6,764 nt of DNA from Synergistaceae bacterium. Lineage in GTDB: Bacteria > Synergistota > Synergistia > Synergistales > Synergistaceae. The notes under the pieces are model-generated. The model worked only from the letters and a program-made list of their open reading frames with translations, was not told where the DNA came from and searched no databases. The stretch spans positions 1 to 6,764 of the forward strand of contig JAISLO010000033.1 of NCBI GenBank assembly GCA_031290815.1, in the 5' to 3' direction. The position numbers and the translations under genes were made by a program. Below, one piece after another: positions 1-5,924 of the stretch. Every line of letters begins with the position of its first letter. Position 1 is the first letter of the stretch.

Positions 1-169
1 GGAATGGGAACAGAGCAACCTGTCCGAGCACGCGGAGATGACCAAGATGCTGGAGCGCGGCGACTTCGAATCCGCGGCCGCCTATTTGAGGGACGTCCAC
101 TGGTCCTTCTCGGTGCAGGAGCGGTTCATACGGAAATATTATTTCGCGTTGAAGAACGGCGGTAAATAG
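1..169 (+). CDS. GntR-family transcriptional regulator, FCD-domain C-terminus (partial, 5' end outside window)
   Basis: An open frame enters from the left edge (first full codon at position 2) and stops with TAG at 167-169, giving 55 residues. The segment reads as the last helices of an FCD ligand-binding domain: an 'SEH' motif (visible residues 8-10), then 'LERGDFESAAAYLRDVH' (18-34). This matches the family pattern EH-x-x-(I/M)-x-x-(A/M)-(L/I)-x-x-GD-x-x-x-A-x-x-x-(L/M)R-x-H. In FCD proteins the His of the EH motif usually helps bind a metal near the effector pocket. The N-terminal winged-helix DNA-binding domain should lie upstream and is not visible. The gene ends 22 bp before the activase on the same strand, so it probably heads or belongs to that operon and regulates it in response to the substrate or a related organic acid. 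The family call rests on only 55 residues, and neither the operator nor the effector can be read here. Confidence 0.72.
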   Translation, partial: EWEQSNLSEHAEMTKMLERGDFESAAAYLRDVHWSFSVQERFIRKYYFALKNGGK

Positions 170-191
170 GCTCTCCCATGAGCGCGGCTGG

Positions 192-1097
192 ATGAAGAGC
201 GGAATAGTGTTCGACATAAAAAGATACGCTCTTCACGACGGTCCCGGCATCCGGGTTGCCGTTCACTTGAAGGGCTGTCCCCTCTCCTGCTGGTGGTGTC
301 ACAATCCCGAGAGCCAGAGATTCAGCCCCGAGCTCCTGTACAGGGGGGAGAGGTGCATAGCGTGCGGCATGTGCGTCGGCTCGTGCGCGAACGACGCCGT
401 CTCCATCCTCGGAGGCTCGATGTTCACGGACCCGGACAGGTGCGAGGGCAGAGGGGACTGCGCGGATATCTGTCCGTCAGGAGCCAGGGAGATCTGCGGG
501 AGGACCGTCGATGTCCGCGGCGTCATGTCGGAAATCCTGAAGGAGCGCATTTTTTTCGAGCAGTCCGGCGGCGGTGTAACACTGTCGGGCGGAGAGCCGC
601 TCTGCCAGCCCGATTTCGCGATGGCCCTGCTGGCCGAGTGCAGGAGGTATGGAATACACACGGCGGTGGACACGAGCGGCTTCGTGAGCGCGGAGGTCAT
701 CCTGGACGCAATTCCGATGACCGACCTGTTCTTGTACGACGTGAAGCACATGGACCCGGAGAAGCACATGGAGTACACCGGCGTCGACAACTCCGTGATA
801 CTGTCGAACATCTCGAAGCTTGGCGAGGGAGGAGCGGTCATCAACGCGCGGATGCCGTTCATTCCCGGAGTCAACACCGACGAGGAAAACCTGCGGGCAG
901 TGGGCGGATTTCTGGCCGCGGTCCCGGGGGTGACGCGGCTCAACCTTCTGCCCTATCACAGCGCGGCGGAGGACAAGCACGACAGATGGGGCATGGAATA
1001 CCGCCTCAAGGGTACGTACACGCCGACGGAGAACTCGCTCAGGCGAGCGGCCGAAATAATCGAGGCCAGGGGGGTCAGGGTGGCGATCGGCGGCTGA
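192..1097 (+). CDS. Glycyl-radical enzyme activating enzyme (radical SAM, PflA/HpdA-like) for the downstream dehydratase
   Basis: The 301-residue product should cleave S-adenosylmethionine reductively to make a 5'-deoxyadenosyl radical, which abstracts hydrogen from the radical glycine of the partner enzyme. The start is fixed by 'GIVFDIKRYALHDGPGIR' (4-21), the usual N-terminus of these activases. No in-frame start lies further upstream before the TGA at 150-152. The radical-SAM cluster is C29-x3-C33-x2-C36 followed by HNPES. A ferredoxin-like insert follows, with cluster I as C55/C58/C61/C65. Cluster II has only C84, C90 and C94, because R87 sits where the C-x2-C-x2-C-x3-C pattern expects Cys. 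Later motifs are GGGVTLSGGEP (126-136), which helps bind SAM, then VDTSG (159-163), YDVKHMD (182-188), and LLPYH near the C-terminus. The length is normal for an activase with the double-cluster insert. The Shine-Dalgarno sequence is weak. The gene lies 84 bp upstream of the glycyl radical enzyme, which makes that enzyme its obvious partner. Confidence 0.95.
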   Translation: MKSGIVFDIKRYALHDGPGIRVAVHLKGCPLSCWWCHNPESQRFSPELLYRGERCIACGMCVGSCANDAVSILGGSMFTDPDRCEGRGDCADICPSGAREICGRTVDVRGVMSEILKERIFFEQSGGGVTLSGGEPLCQPDFAMALLAECRRYGIHTAVDTSGFVSAEVILDAIPMTDLFLYDVKHMDPEKHMEYTGVDNSVILSNISKLGEGGAVINARMPFIPGVNTDEENLRAVGGFLAAVPGVTRLNLLPYHSAAEDKHDRWGMEYRLKGTYTPTENSLRRAAEIIEARGVRVAIGG

Positions 1098-1164
1098 ACA
1101 CCTGGCTTCAATGTCTCAGACTCATAAATCGGCATTTTGATACTAATAAATAATATATCCGCAT

Positions 1165-1171
1165 AGGAGGT
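1165..1171 (+). promoter_or_regulatory. Strong Shine-Dalgarno site for the glycyl radical enzyme
   Basis: AGGAGGT is a near-perfect anti-16S match placed 10 nt before ATG 1182, and it fixes the start of the glycyl radical enzyme. It sits at the end of an AT-rich stretch (about 1121-1158) inside the 84-bp gap after the activase. No comparable site precedes the activase start. The enzyme is therefore probably made in greater amount than its activase, as expected for a catalyst and its installer. I could not identify a convincing promoter or operator in the AT-rich stretch. Confidence 0.8.
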
Positions 1172-1181
1172 GTAGTTTGGC

Positions 1182-3542
1182 ATGAATGAGAGAATAGAAA
1201 GACTGCGCAGGGAGAGTTTTGAGGCGCTTCCGAGTTTTTCGGCTGAGCGCGCGGTGCTGGAGACCGAGTTTTACAGGGAGAACGACGGCAAATTCTCCAC
1301 TCCGGTGATGAGGGGTTTGAACTTCAAGTACATCTGCGAGAGAAAAAAAATCTACATCGGCCCGGACGAGTTGATCGTCGGCGAACGCGGCCCCGCCCCC
1401 AAGGCGGTGTCGTCATTCCCAGAGCTGACCTGTCACTCGCTGGAGGACCTCAGGATTTTAAACTCCAGGCAGATGCAGAGCTACTCCGTCGGCGAACGGG
1501 AGATCGAGCAGTACGAGCGTATTGTCATCCCCTACTGGAGAGGGCGCAGCATGAGGGACAAGGCGTTCGCCAGAATGCCCGCCAAATGGCTGGATCTGTA
1601 CGAGGCCGGGCTCTTCACGGAGTTCGGCGAGCAGAGGGCCCTCGGGCACACCGCCCTCGACGGTCTGATCTACGAGAAGGGAATGCTCGACCTGAAGCGC
1701 GACATCGCCGAGGCGAGGGCGAATCTCGACTTTCTGAACGATCCGGAGGCCACGGCGAAGGACGACGAGCTGCAGGGCATGGATTACTCGTGCGACGCGG
1801 CCATCATATTTGCCGAACGCCACTCGGAATTGGCCGAGAGCATGGCGGCGGCCGAGGGTGACGAACGTCGCAGGTCTGAGCTGAAAAAGATGGCCGACGT
1901 CTGCCGGTGGGTGCCGGCGCACGCGCCGCGCGATTTCTGGGAGGCCATGCAGATGTATTGGTTCGCCCATCTCGGCACGATAACAGAGCTCAACGGCTGG
2001 GACGCCATGAGCCCAGGACACCTTGACCAGCATCTGGCGCCGTTTTACGAGAAGGGGCTCGCCGACGGCACGCTCGACCGCGAGAAGGCGAAGGAGCTGA
2101 TCTCATGCTTCTGGATCAAGGTCAACAACACCCCCGCGCCCCCGAAGGTTGGCGTGACGGCGGCCGAGAGCGGCACCTACAACGACTTCACGAACATCAA
2201 CCTCGCCGGCCTGAAGCGCGACGGCACGGACGGGTCGAACGACGTGACCTATATCATACTGGAGGTCGTCGACGAATTGCGCCTGCTGCAGCCGCAGTGC
2301 AACATCCAGACCAGCGCGCGGACGCCGGATCGGGTTCTCAGGGCCGCCGCGGAGGTCATCAGGCACGGAATGGGATACCCGTCCGTGTTCAACGCTGACA
2401 TGGTGATAGCCGAACAGATCAGGACGGGAAAGACGATCGAGGACGCGCGCGAGGGCGGCACGAGCGGCTGCATAGAGACCGGCTGCGCCGGCAAGGAGGC
2501 CTACCTGCTTCACGGCTACCTCAACACCCCAAAGGTGCTGGAGCTGGCCCTAAACGACGGGATCGACCCGATGACCGGCAGGCGTGTGAGCATTAGCACC
2601 GGGAGCCCGGCGGACTTCAAGACGTTCGAGGACGTCTATGGCGCGTTTGAAAGACAGCTCGAATATGTGGTCAACACCAAGATAGAGGTGGACAACTACC
2701 TGAGGTCGAGGTACGCGGAGTTCTTCCCGGCGACGTTCCTGTCTGTCCTGGTCCGCGACTGCATAAAGAACGGGCGCGACTATTACAGCGGCGGCCCGCG
2801 CTATAACTCCGACTACATTCAGTGCACCGGCATAGGGACCATCACGGACAGCCTGTCCGCGATAAAGAAGCACGTATTCGAGGACGGAAGGGCCTCCCTG
2901 GAGGACCTCGTCGCCGCCTGCAACAAGAACTGGGAGGGCGTCGAGGCGCTTCGAATGACTATGTGGAACAAAACGCCGTTCTACGGCAACGACGACGATT
3001 ACGCCGATTCGATAATGCAGAGGGTCTACGGAAGCCTGTTCGATCACATCGACGGCAAGCGAAGCATCTTGGGCCCCACCTACCACCTGAACATGCTGTC
3101 GACGACCTGCCACAATTACTTCGGAAAGAAGACCGGGGCGACTCCAAACGGCCGCTTCAAGGGCGCCCCGATATCGGACGGGACTTCCCCAAGCCACGGC
3201 GCTGACCGCAACGGCCCGACGGCCGTGGTTAAATCGCTTGGAAAGATGGATCAGGTGAAGTCAGGCGGCACACTTCTGAACCAGCGCTTCCTGCCATCCG
3301 TCCTGGCCGGGGAAGAGGGCCTGGGCGGCCTGGTGAACCTCATCCGGACGTACTTCAAGCTCGGCGGGCACCACATTCAGTTCAACGTGGTGGACGAGGA
3401 GACACTGCGGGACGCGCAGAAAAACCCCCAGCAGTACAGAGGGCTTTTGGTCAGAGTTGCAGGATACAGCGACTACTTCGTAGACCTGGACGACTATCAC
3501 CAAGAGGAGATCATATCACGCACCGCGCAGGAAGTGATCTAG
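1182..3542 (+). CDS. hypD: Glycyl radical enzyme, trans-4-hydroxy-L-proline dehydratase (HypD)-type
   Basis: This 786-residue pyruvate formate-lyase-family enzyme has the thiyl site SGCIETGC (C430, catalytic E432) and the radical glycine in VRVAGYSD (G761). The best match I know is HypD, which dehydrates trans-4-hydroxy-L-proline to 1-pyrroline-5-carboxylate in the cytosol. Against the Clostridioides difficile enzyme (sequence and pocket residues recalled, not aligned by software) the offset is a constant 4. F148, H156, D274, S330, F336, C430, E432, Y446 and T641 fall on its F152, H160, D278, S334, F340, C434, E436, Y450 and T645. Near-pocket differences are I431 for Val, A436 for Phe and H444 for Thr. 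The length is close to HypD (789) and shorter than isethionate- or choline-lyase types. There is no N-terminal extension of the kind that targets enzymes to microcompartments. The PFL domain spans about 10-640 and the glycine-radical domain about 655-786. The name hypD is unrelated to the hydrogenase-maturation hypD. Alternatives are a hydroxyproline C-N lyase of the HplG type or a dehydratase for another imino acid. Confidence 0.85.
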   Translation: MNERIERLRRESFEALPSFSAERAVLETEFYRENDGKFSTPVMRGLNFKYICERKKIYIGPDELIVGERGPAPKAVSSFPELTCHSLEDLRILNSRQMQSYSVGEREIEQYERIVIPYWRGRSMRDKAFARMPAKWLDLYEAGLFTEFGEQRALGHTALDGLIYEKGMLDLKRDIAEARANLDFLNDPEATAKDDELQGMDYSCDAAIIFAERHSELAESMAAAEGDERRRSELKKMADVCRWVPAHAPRDFWEAMQMYWFAHLGTITELNGWDAMSPGHLDQHLAPFYEKGLADGTLDREKAKELISCFWIKVNNTPAPPKVGVTAAESGTYNDFTNINLAGLKRDGTDGSNDVTYIILEVVDELRLLQPQCNIQTSARTPDRVLRAAAEVIRHGMGYPSVFNADMVIAEQIRTGKTIEDAREGGTSGCIETGCAGKEAYLLHGYLNTPKVLELALNDGIDPMTGRRVSISTGSPADFKTFEDVYGAFERQLEYVVNTKIEVDNYLRSRYAEFFPATFLSVLVRDCIKNGRDYYSGGPRYNSDYIQCTGIGTITDSLSAIKKHVFEDGRASLEDLVAACNKNWEGVEALRMTMWNKTPFYGNDDDYADSIMQRVYGSLFDHIDGKRSILGPTYHLNMLSTTCHNYFGKKTGATPNGRFKGAPISDGTSPSHGADRNGPTAVVKSLGKMDQVKSGGTLLNQRFLPSVLAGEEGLGGLVNLIRTYFKLGGHHIQFNVVDEETLRDAQKNPQQYRGLLVRVAGYSDYFVDLDDYHQEEIISRTAQEVI

Positions 3543-3577
3543 AAAGCAAGAAAGACCGTGGGCTCCGCCCACACCCG

Positions 3578-3620
3578 CCAGGGAGCCACCTCCCTGGACC
3601 CTCTTAAATTTTTCTATTTT
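3578..3620 (+). terminator. Probable intrinsic terminator for the regulator/activase/dehydratase operon
   Basis: An 8-bp stem CCAGGGAG (3578-3585) pairs with CTCCCTGG (3590-3597) across the loop CCAC. It is followed by ACCCTCTTA and then the T-rich run 3609-3620. The T run starts about 11 nt after the stem, later than in a textbook terminator, so efficiency is uncertain. It is the first stable hairpin plus T-rich tail after the dehydratase stop, apart from the short GTGGGC hairpin within the outer arm. Confidence 0.5.
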
Positions 3621-3645
3621 CACCCTACGGGTGAAAATAGAAAAA
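3609..3645. repeat. AT-rich core hairpin of the convergent palindrome (17-bp perfect stem, 3-nt loop)
   Basis: TTTTTCTATTTTCACCC (3609-3625) is exactly complementary to 3629-3645, with loop TAC. The 5' arm is T-rich and the 3' arm A-rich on both strands, the reverse of a normal bidirectional terminator hairpin. The core is therefore better explained as the source of a U-rich tail for the hairpin that precedes it on each strand than as a terminator stem itself. Confidence 0.75.
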
Positions 3646-3679
3646 TAATAAGAGGGGTCAAGGGGACTGAGTCCCCTTG
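3634..3679 (-). terminator. Probable intrinsic terminator for the TRAP operon
   Basis: On the - strand, CAAGGGGAC (complement of 3671-3679) pairs with GTCCCCTTG (complement of 3659-3667) around a 3-nt loop, giving a 9-bp GC-rich stem. It is followed by ACCCCTCTTA and then a T-rich run drawn from the AT-rich core. It mirrors the + strand terminator in layout, even to the CCCTCTTA spacer. The spacer before the T run is again long, which lowers certainty. Confidence 0.5.
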
Positions 3680-3681
3680 TG

Positions 3682-3735
3682 GGGTGTGGGGCGGAGCCCC
3701 CACGGTCTGGCGGGTGTGGGCGGAGCCCACGGTCT
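3682..3735. repeat. Two imperfect tandem hairpin units (27 and 24 nt)
   Basis: Units at 3682-3708 and 3712-3735 share GGGTGTGGG...CGGAGCCC...ACGGTCT. The first has one extra G and two extra C in the hairpin stem (GGGGC-GGA-GCCCC against GGGC-GGA-GCCC), so it stays base-paired. The second unit is identical to the reverse complement of 3553-3576, making three copies of the motif in the element. Confidence 0.8.
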
Positions 3736-3741
3736 TTCCTT

Positions 3742-3987
3742 TCAGTCCTCGCCGGTTGTTTTCTTTGAGCTCACGAGGAACGGCATTCGTTTGACGAAAT
3801 CCGGATTTTTCCAGTTCTTCCTGACGGCGGAGCGGGATGCCGTGCCGAAGACGAGGACCGCCGCGAACGCCGCCGGAGAGTCGAGGACGATCGCCGAGGC
3901 GAAGGCGATAAAAGCCAGTATCGCGAATATATTTCTGTAAAAGTTCTCAGATGCCCTTGGCGCATCCGGGTCAAAAATCCTCATCAT
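3742..3987 (-). CDS. Small two-helix membrane protein of unknown function, last gene of the TRAP operon
   Basis: The 81-residue protein starts 12 nt after the dctM stop on the same strand. I do not recognise a family. Two hydrophobic stretches (about 19-35, containing IFAILAFIAFASAIVL, and about 38-51, FAAVLVFG) are joined by a short LDSP turn. A basic tail with RKNWK and KR/KK follows, which favours a hairpin with both ends in the cytoplasm. Codon choice in the hydrophobic part (GCG, GCC, CTC, GTC, ATC) matches the neighbours and supports real coding. Two adjacent ATG codons (3985-3987 and 3982-3984) could serve as starts, and neither has a clear Shine-Dalgarno site, so translational coupling to dctM is likely. 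It could be an accessory subunit of the transporter or an unrelated passenger. Confidence 0.65.
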   Translation of the reverse strand: MMRIFDPDAPRASENFYRNIFAILAFIAFASAIVLDSPAAFAAVLVFGTASRSAVRKNWKNPDFVKRMPFLVSSKKTTGED

Positions 3988-3999
3988 AGCGCGCAGGGC

Positions 4000-5316
4000 C
4001 TACCAGGGCGTTCCCAGCACCATATGGGGCAGGAACAGCACCAGTCTTGGGAAATAGCCCACGAAGACCAGGGCCGGCAGCCAGCAGAGGAAGATGAACG
4101 TGAGGGTGGGGCGCATCATCTCGTTTATGGGGGTGTTGGACAGCCTGCCCGAGAGATAGAGCACGGGAGCGGCAGGCGGGGTTATGCAGCCGAGCCCGGT
4201 GTTGACGCCTACTACAGCCGCATAGTGAATCGGGCTGAAGCCGAGCTCGGTGATTATCGGCATGAGTATCGGCGTCGTTAGTGTCACGACGCTGATGTCA
4301 TCCATGAGCATACCCATTATCACGAGGAAGATATTTATCATCCCCATGATCACCCATTTGTTGGTCGATATCGCGAAGAACAGGTGCAGCACCTTCCCGG
4401 GAAGGTCCTCCAGGATATAAAGCCGGCTCAGCATCGAGACGGAGTACAGCATGATCATGATCACCCCGGTGGTCACTCCGGACTCTATGAGACAATCCCA
4501 GAGCCCTCGCAGCGTCAGCCCCTTGTATACGAACATACCGACGGGGATCGCGTATATCACCGCGGCGGCCGATGCCTCGGTCGGGGTCATTATCCCTCCG
4601 TAAATGCTGCCCAAAACTATTACCGGCAGCATGAGAGCCGGCAGAGCGCTGAAGCCCCTTTTCTTGAGAAATTTGATTTTTTCGGAAGAGGTGCGTTTTT
4701 CCGAGAACAATATGGTTGGGTTGTCCCTGAGCATCCAGACGTTGACGACCGATATCAAAAACGTAACCAGGAGCCCGGCGGACACGGTGGAGAGAAAACA
4801 GGCCAGCACCGACTGGCCGCTTATCCATGCGAAGATGATGAGGGTTGCGTTCGGCGGGATCAGCAGGCCCAACAGGGCCGCGTTCGCCATGAGCGCCGCC
4901 GTGTGCCCCTTTGGGTAACCGGCTTTTTCAAAGCGCGGGAACATGATAGCGCCGATGCAAGACAGCGTGGCGCAGGCCGCGCCCGTGATCGATCCGAACA
5001 CGGCGCAGGAGACGGTGCCGACGACGCCGAGCCCTCCCTTGACGCTTCCGCAGAAGACATCGACGAGATCTATTAGCTTCTCCCCGATCCTGCCCTTCTC
5101 CATGAGGCCGCCGGCGACTATGAACAACGCTATGGCCAAGAGTGATATCGAGGACATCTGAAGATAACCGTGCGGCAGGAGTTGAGCGGGGTCATATCCT
5201 CTCCCGTCCGGGCCGCCGAAGAATATCAGCCACGCGGAGGACGCCATGAAACTGACGGGCACCGGGATGCCCATGAGGAGGGTTGCGATGAGAATCACAA
5301 GGGCTATGTATATCAT
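4000..5316 (-). CDS. dctM: TRAP transporter large membrane subunit DctM
   Basis: At 438 residues, this is the normal size for the ion-coupled transport subunit of a tripartite ATP-independent periplasmic transporter. It is hydrophobic throughout, with about a dozen predicted membrane segments. Family signatures are GSITGAACAT (108-117) leading to GYPKGH (133-138) and LLGLLIPPN (148-156), IMTPTEASA (242-250), GMLMDDISVVTLTTPILMPI (335-354), and VNTGLGCITPP (371-381). After TPP the family usually has a small residue then Gly; here the run is TPPAAPVLYL, a mild departure. Its ATG lies inside the dctQ stop (ATGA), so the two are translationally coupled. With DctQ it forms the inner-membrane complex that takes substrate from DctP using an ion gradient, usually sodium. 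TRAP substrates are mostly carboxylates. Convergence with a HypD-type enzyme suggests an imino acid or a related acid here, but the sequence alone does not show it. Confidence 0.95.
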   Translation of the reverse strand: MIYIALVILIATLLMGIPVPVSFMASSAWLIFFGGPDGRGYDPAQLLPHGYLQMSSISLLAIALFIVAGGLMEKGRIGEKLIDLVDVFCGSVKGGLGVVGTVSCAVFGSITGAACATLSCIGAIMFPRFEKAGYPKGHTAALMANAALLGLLIPPNATLIIFAWISGQSVLACFLSTVSAGLLVTFLISVVNVWMLRDNPTILFSEKRTSSEKIKFLKKRGFSALPALMLPVIVLGSIYGGIMTPTEASAAAVIYAIPVGMFVYKGLTLRGLWDCLIESGVTTGVIMIMLYSVSMLSRLYILEDLPGKVLHLFFAISTNKWVIMGMINIFLVIMGMLMDDISVVTLTTPILMPIITELGFSPIHYAAVVGVNTGLGCITPPAAPVLYLSGRLSNTPINEMMRPTLTFIFLCWLPALVFVGYFPRLVLFLPHMVLGTPW

Positions 5317-5843
5317 GTCCTGTCACCCGCGATGAGAGCCCTGGCGCTCTGCACGAGATTCCTGATGAAGTAGATCTCCATAAAGATAAGCCCGAAGAAG
5401 ATGGACGCATGGCTTGTCCAGAGTGGGATGCGCCACGTCATGCTCTTGGGTTGAAACTGGAAGTTGCCGAGCGGTCCCACAAAGCTGAATTTAAAGTAAC
5501 TGTACCCGTAATATACAAAGAGTCCGCAGGCCAGGCACGTAAGAAGCCACCTCACAAACGTGAGCACCCGCTTCGAAGCGCCCTCCAGGAAATAGGCGTC
5601 TATGACGTCGGCAGTAACGTGCGAGTTGTTATACGCTCCATACGCGGCCCCTGTGAAGTAGAACCAGAAGGCCACGAGCACCGCGATCTCGTCGTATCCG
5701 ATGAAGTTTATCTTCAGTATATACCGCGTTGCCGCAGCTCCGGCTATTATCAGTGTGATCAGGATCGAGTTGACGGCTATCACAAACGAAAAAATGCTGA
5801 TCACTACTTTGTCGAAGGTATTTCTCTCGGGCTGTTCGGGCAT
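5313..5843 (-). CDS. dctQ: TRAP transporter small membrane subunit DctQ
   Basis: A 176-residue protein with four predicted membrane helices (about 13-36, 50-70, 93-114 and 143-164). The DctQ hallmark region GAAYGAYNNSHVTADVIDAY (65-84) carries the conserved His-x-(T/V)-x-D/V pattern between helices 2 and 3. WRIPLWTSHA (137-146) precedes the last helix as usual. The ATG at 5841-5843 has a good Shine-Dalgarno site (GGAGG, complement of 5853-5857) 9 nt upstream. Its TGA overlaps the dctM ATG by 4 nt. It lies 81 bp after dctP, and that gap contains a terminator-like hairpin, so dctQM is probably made at a lower level than the binding protein. It has no periplasmic-domain fusion and is not fused to DctM, unlike some TRAP systems. 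Confidence 0.93.
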   Translation of the reverse strand: MPEQPERNTFDKVVISIFSFVIAVNSILITLIIAGAAATRYILKINFIGYDEIAVLVAFWFYFTGAAYGAYNNSHVTADVIDAYFLEGASKRVLTFVRWLLTCLACGLFVYYGYSYFKFSFVGPLGNFQFQPKSMTWRIPLWTSHASIFFGLIFMEIYFIRNLVQSARALIAGDRT

Positions 5844-5852
5844 TGGCGTGTA

Positions 5853-5857
5853 CCTCC
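5853..5857 (-). promoter_or_regulatory. Shine-Dalgarno site of dctQ
   Basis: GGAGG on the - strand, 9 nt before ATG 5843. It lies downstream of the intercistronic terminator, so ribosomes initiate on dctQ independently of dctP on any transcript that reads through. Confidence 0.75.
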
Positions 5858-5868
5858 ATAAATTCCTG

Positions 5869-5910
5869 AAAAAACGGCGAGGCTGGAACGGAATTACATT
5901 CCCGCCTCGC
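5869..5910 (-). terminator. Intercistronic rho-independent terminator/attenuator between dctP and dctQ
   Basis: On the - strand GCGAGGCGGGAA (complement of 5899-5910) pairs with TTCCAGCCTCGC (complement of 5877-5888), 11 of 12 positions, across a 10-nt loop. It is followed by CG and six consecutive T (complement of 5869-5874). This is a textbook intrinsic terminator 14 nt after the dctP stop. Partial readthrough would give excess binding protein over membrane subunits, a common stoichiometry for binding-protein-dependent transporters. Confidence 0.85.
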
Positions 5911-5924
5911 TTGCAAATACTAGT

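Larger units (their letters stand above)
3550..3738. repeat. 189-bp nested palindromic element between convergent genes, 32-bp perfect terminal inverted repeats
   Basis: The arms 3550-3581 and 3707-3738 are exact reverse complements over 32 bp (left arm begins GAAAGACCGTGGGCTCC). Inside are further inverted pairs: CTCTTA 3601-3606 with TAAGAG 3649-3654, and a 17-bp perfect stem 3609-3625/3629-3645 around a 3-nt TAC loop. Independent small hairpins lie at 3578-3597 and 3659-3679. The element begins 7 nt after the stop of the radical enzyme and ends 3 nt before the stop of the - strand small gene, so it fills the convergent gap. I see no clear target-site duplication. It resembles a REP/MITE-like dispersed repeat used as a transcription barrier. 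Whether it is repeated elsewhere in the genome cannot be seen here. Confidence 0.85.

Noticed and set aside
299..980. Antisense open frames over the activase
   Set aside because: The same GC shadow effect; the + strand frame carries all radical-SAM motifs.
1137..1165. TTGATA at 1137-1142 as a -35 box for an internal promoter
   Set aside because: The correctly spaced -10 position (about 1160-1165) does not resemble TATAAT. The AT-rich TAATAT at 1151 is too close.
1458..3503. Long antisense and out-of-frame open frames inside the glycyl radical enzyme
   Set aside because: They are by-products of high GC third positions in a strongly recognised gene; their translations are Arg/Gly/Val-rich with no family features.
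1182..3542. Isethionate or dihydroxypropanesulfonate sulfite-lyase, or choline TMA-lyase, suggested by the TRAP neighbours
   Set aside because: The length (786) and the GGTSGCIETGCAGKEAY context match HypD; those lyases are longer and choline lyase has a GCVEP-type motif. No microcompartment targeting extension is present.
3550..3738. Intact insertion sequence or CRISPR array
   Set aside because: There is no transposase frame, no clear target duplication and no regular repeat-spacer layout. Only nested inverted repeats are seen.
3558..3940. Plus-strand open frames of 78 and 87 codons across the intergenic palindrome and the small gene
   Set aside because: They read through the nested hairpins and antisense to the small membrane protein, with low-complexity translations. 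The - strand frame has the better coding signature.
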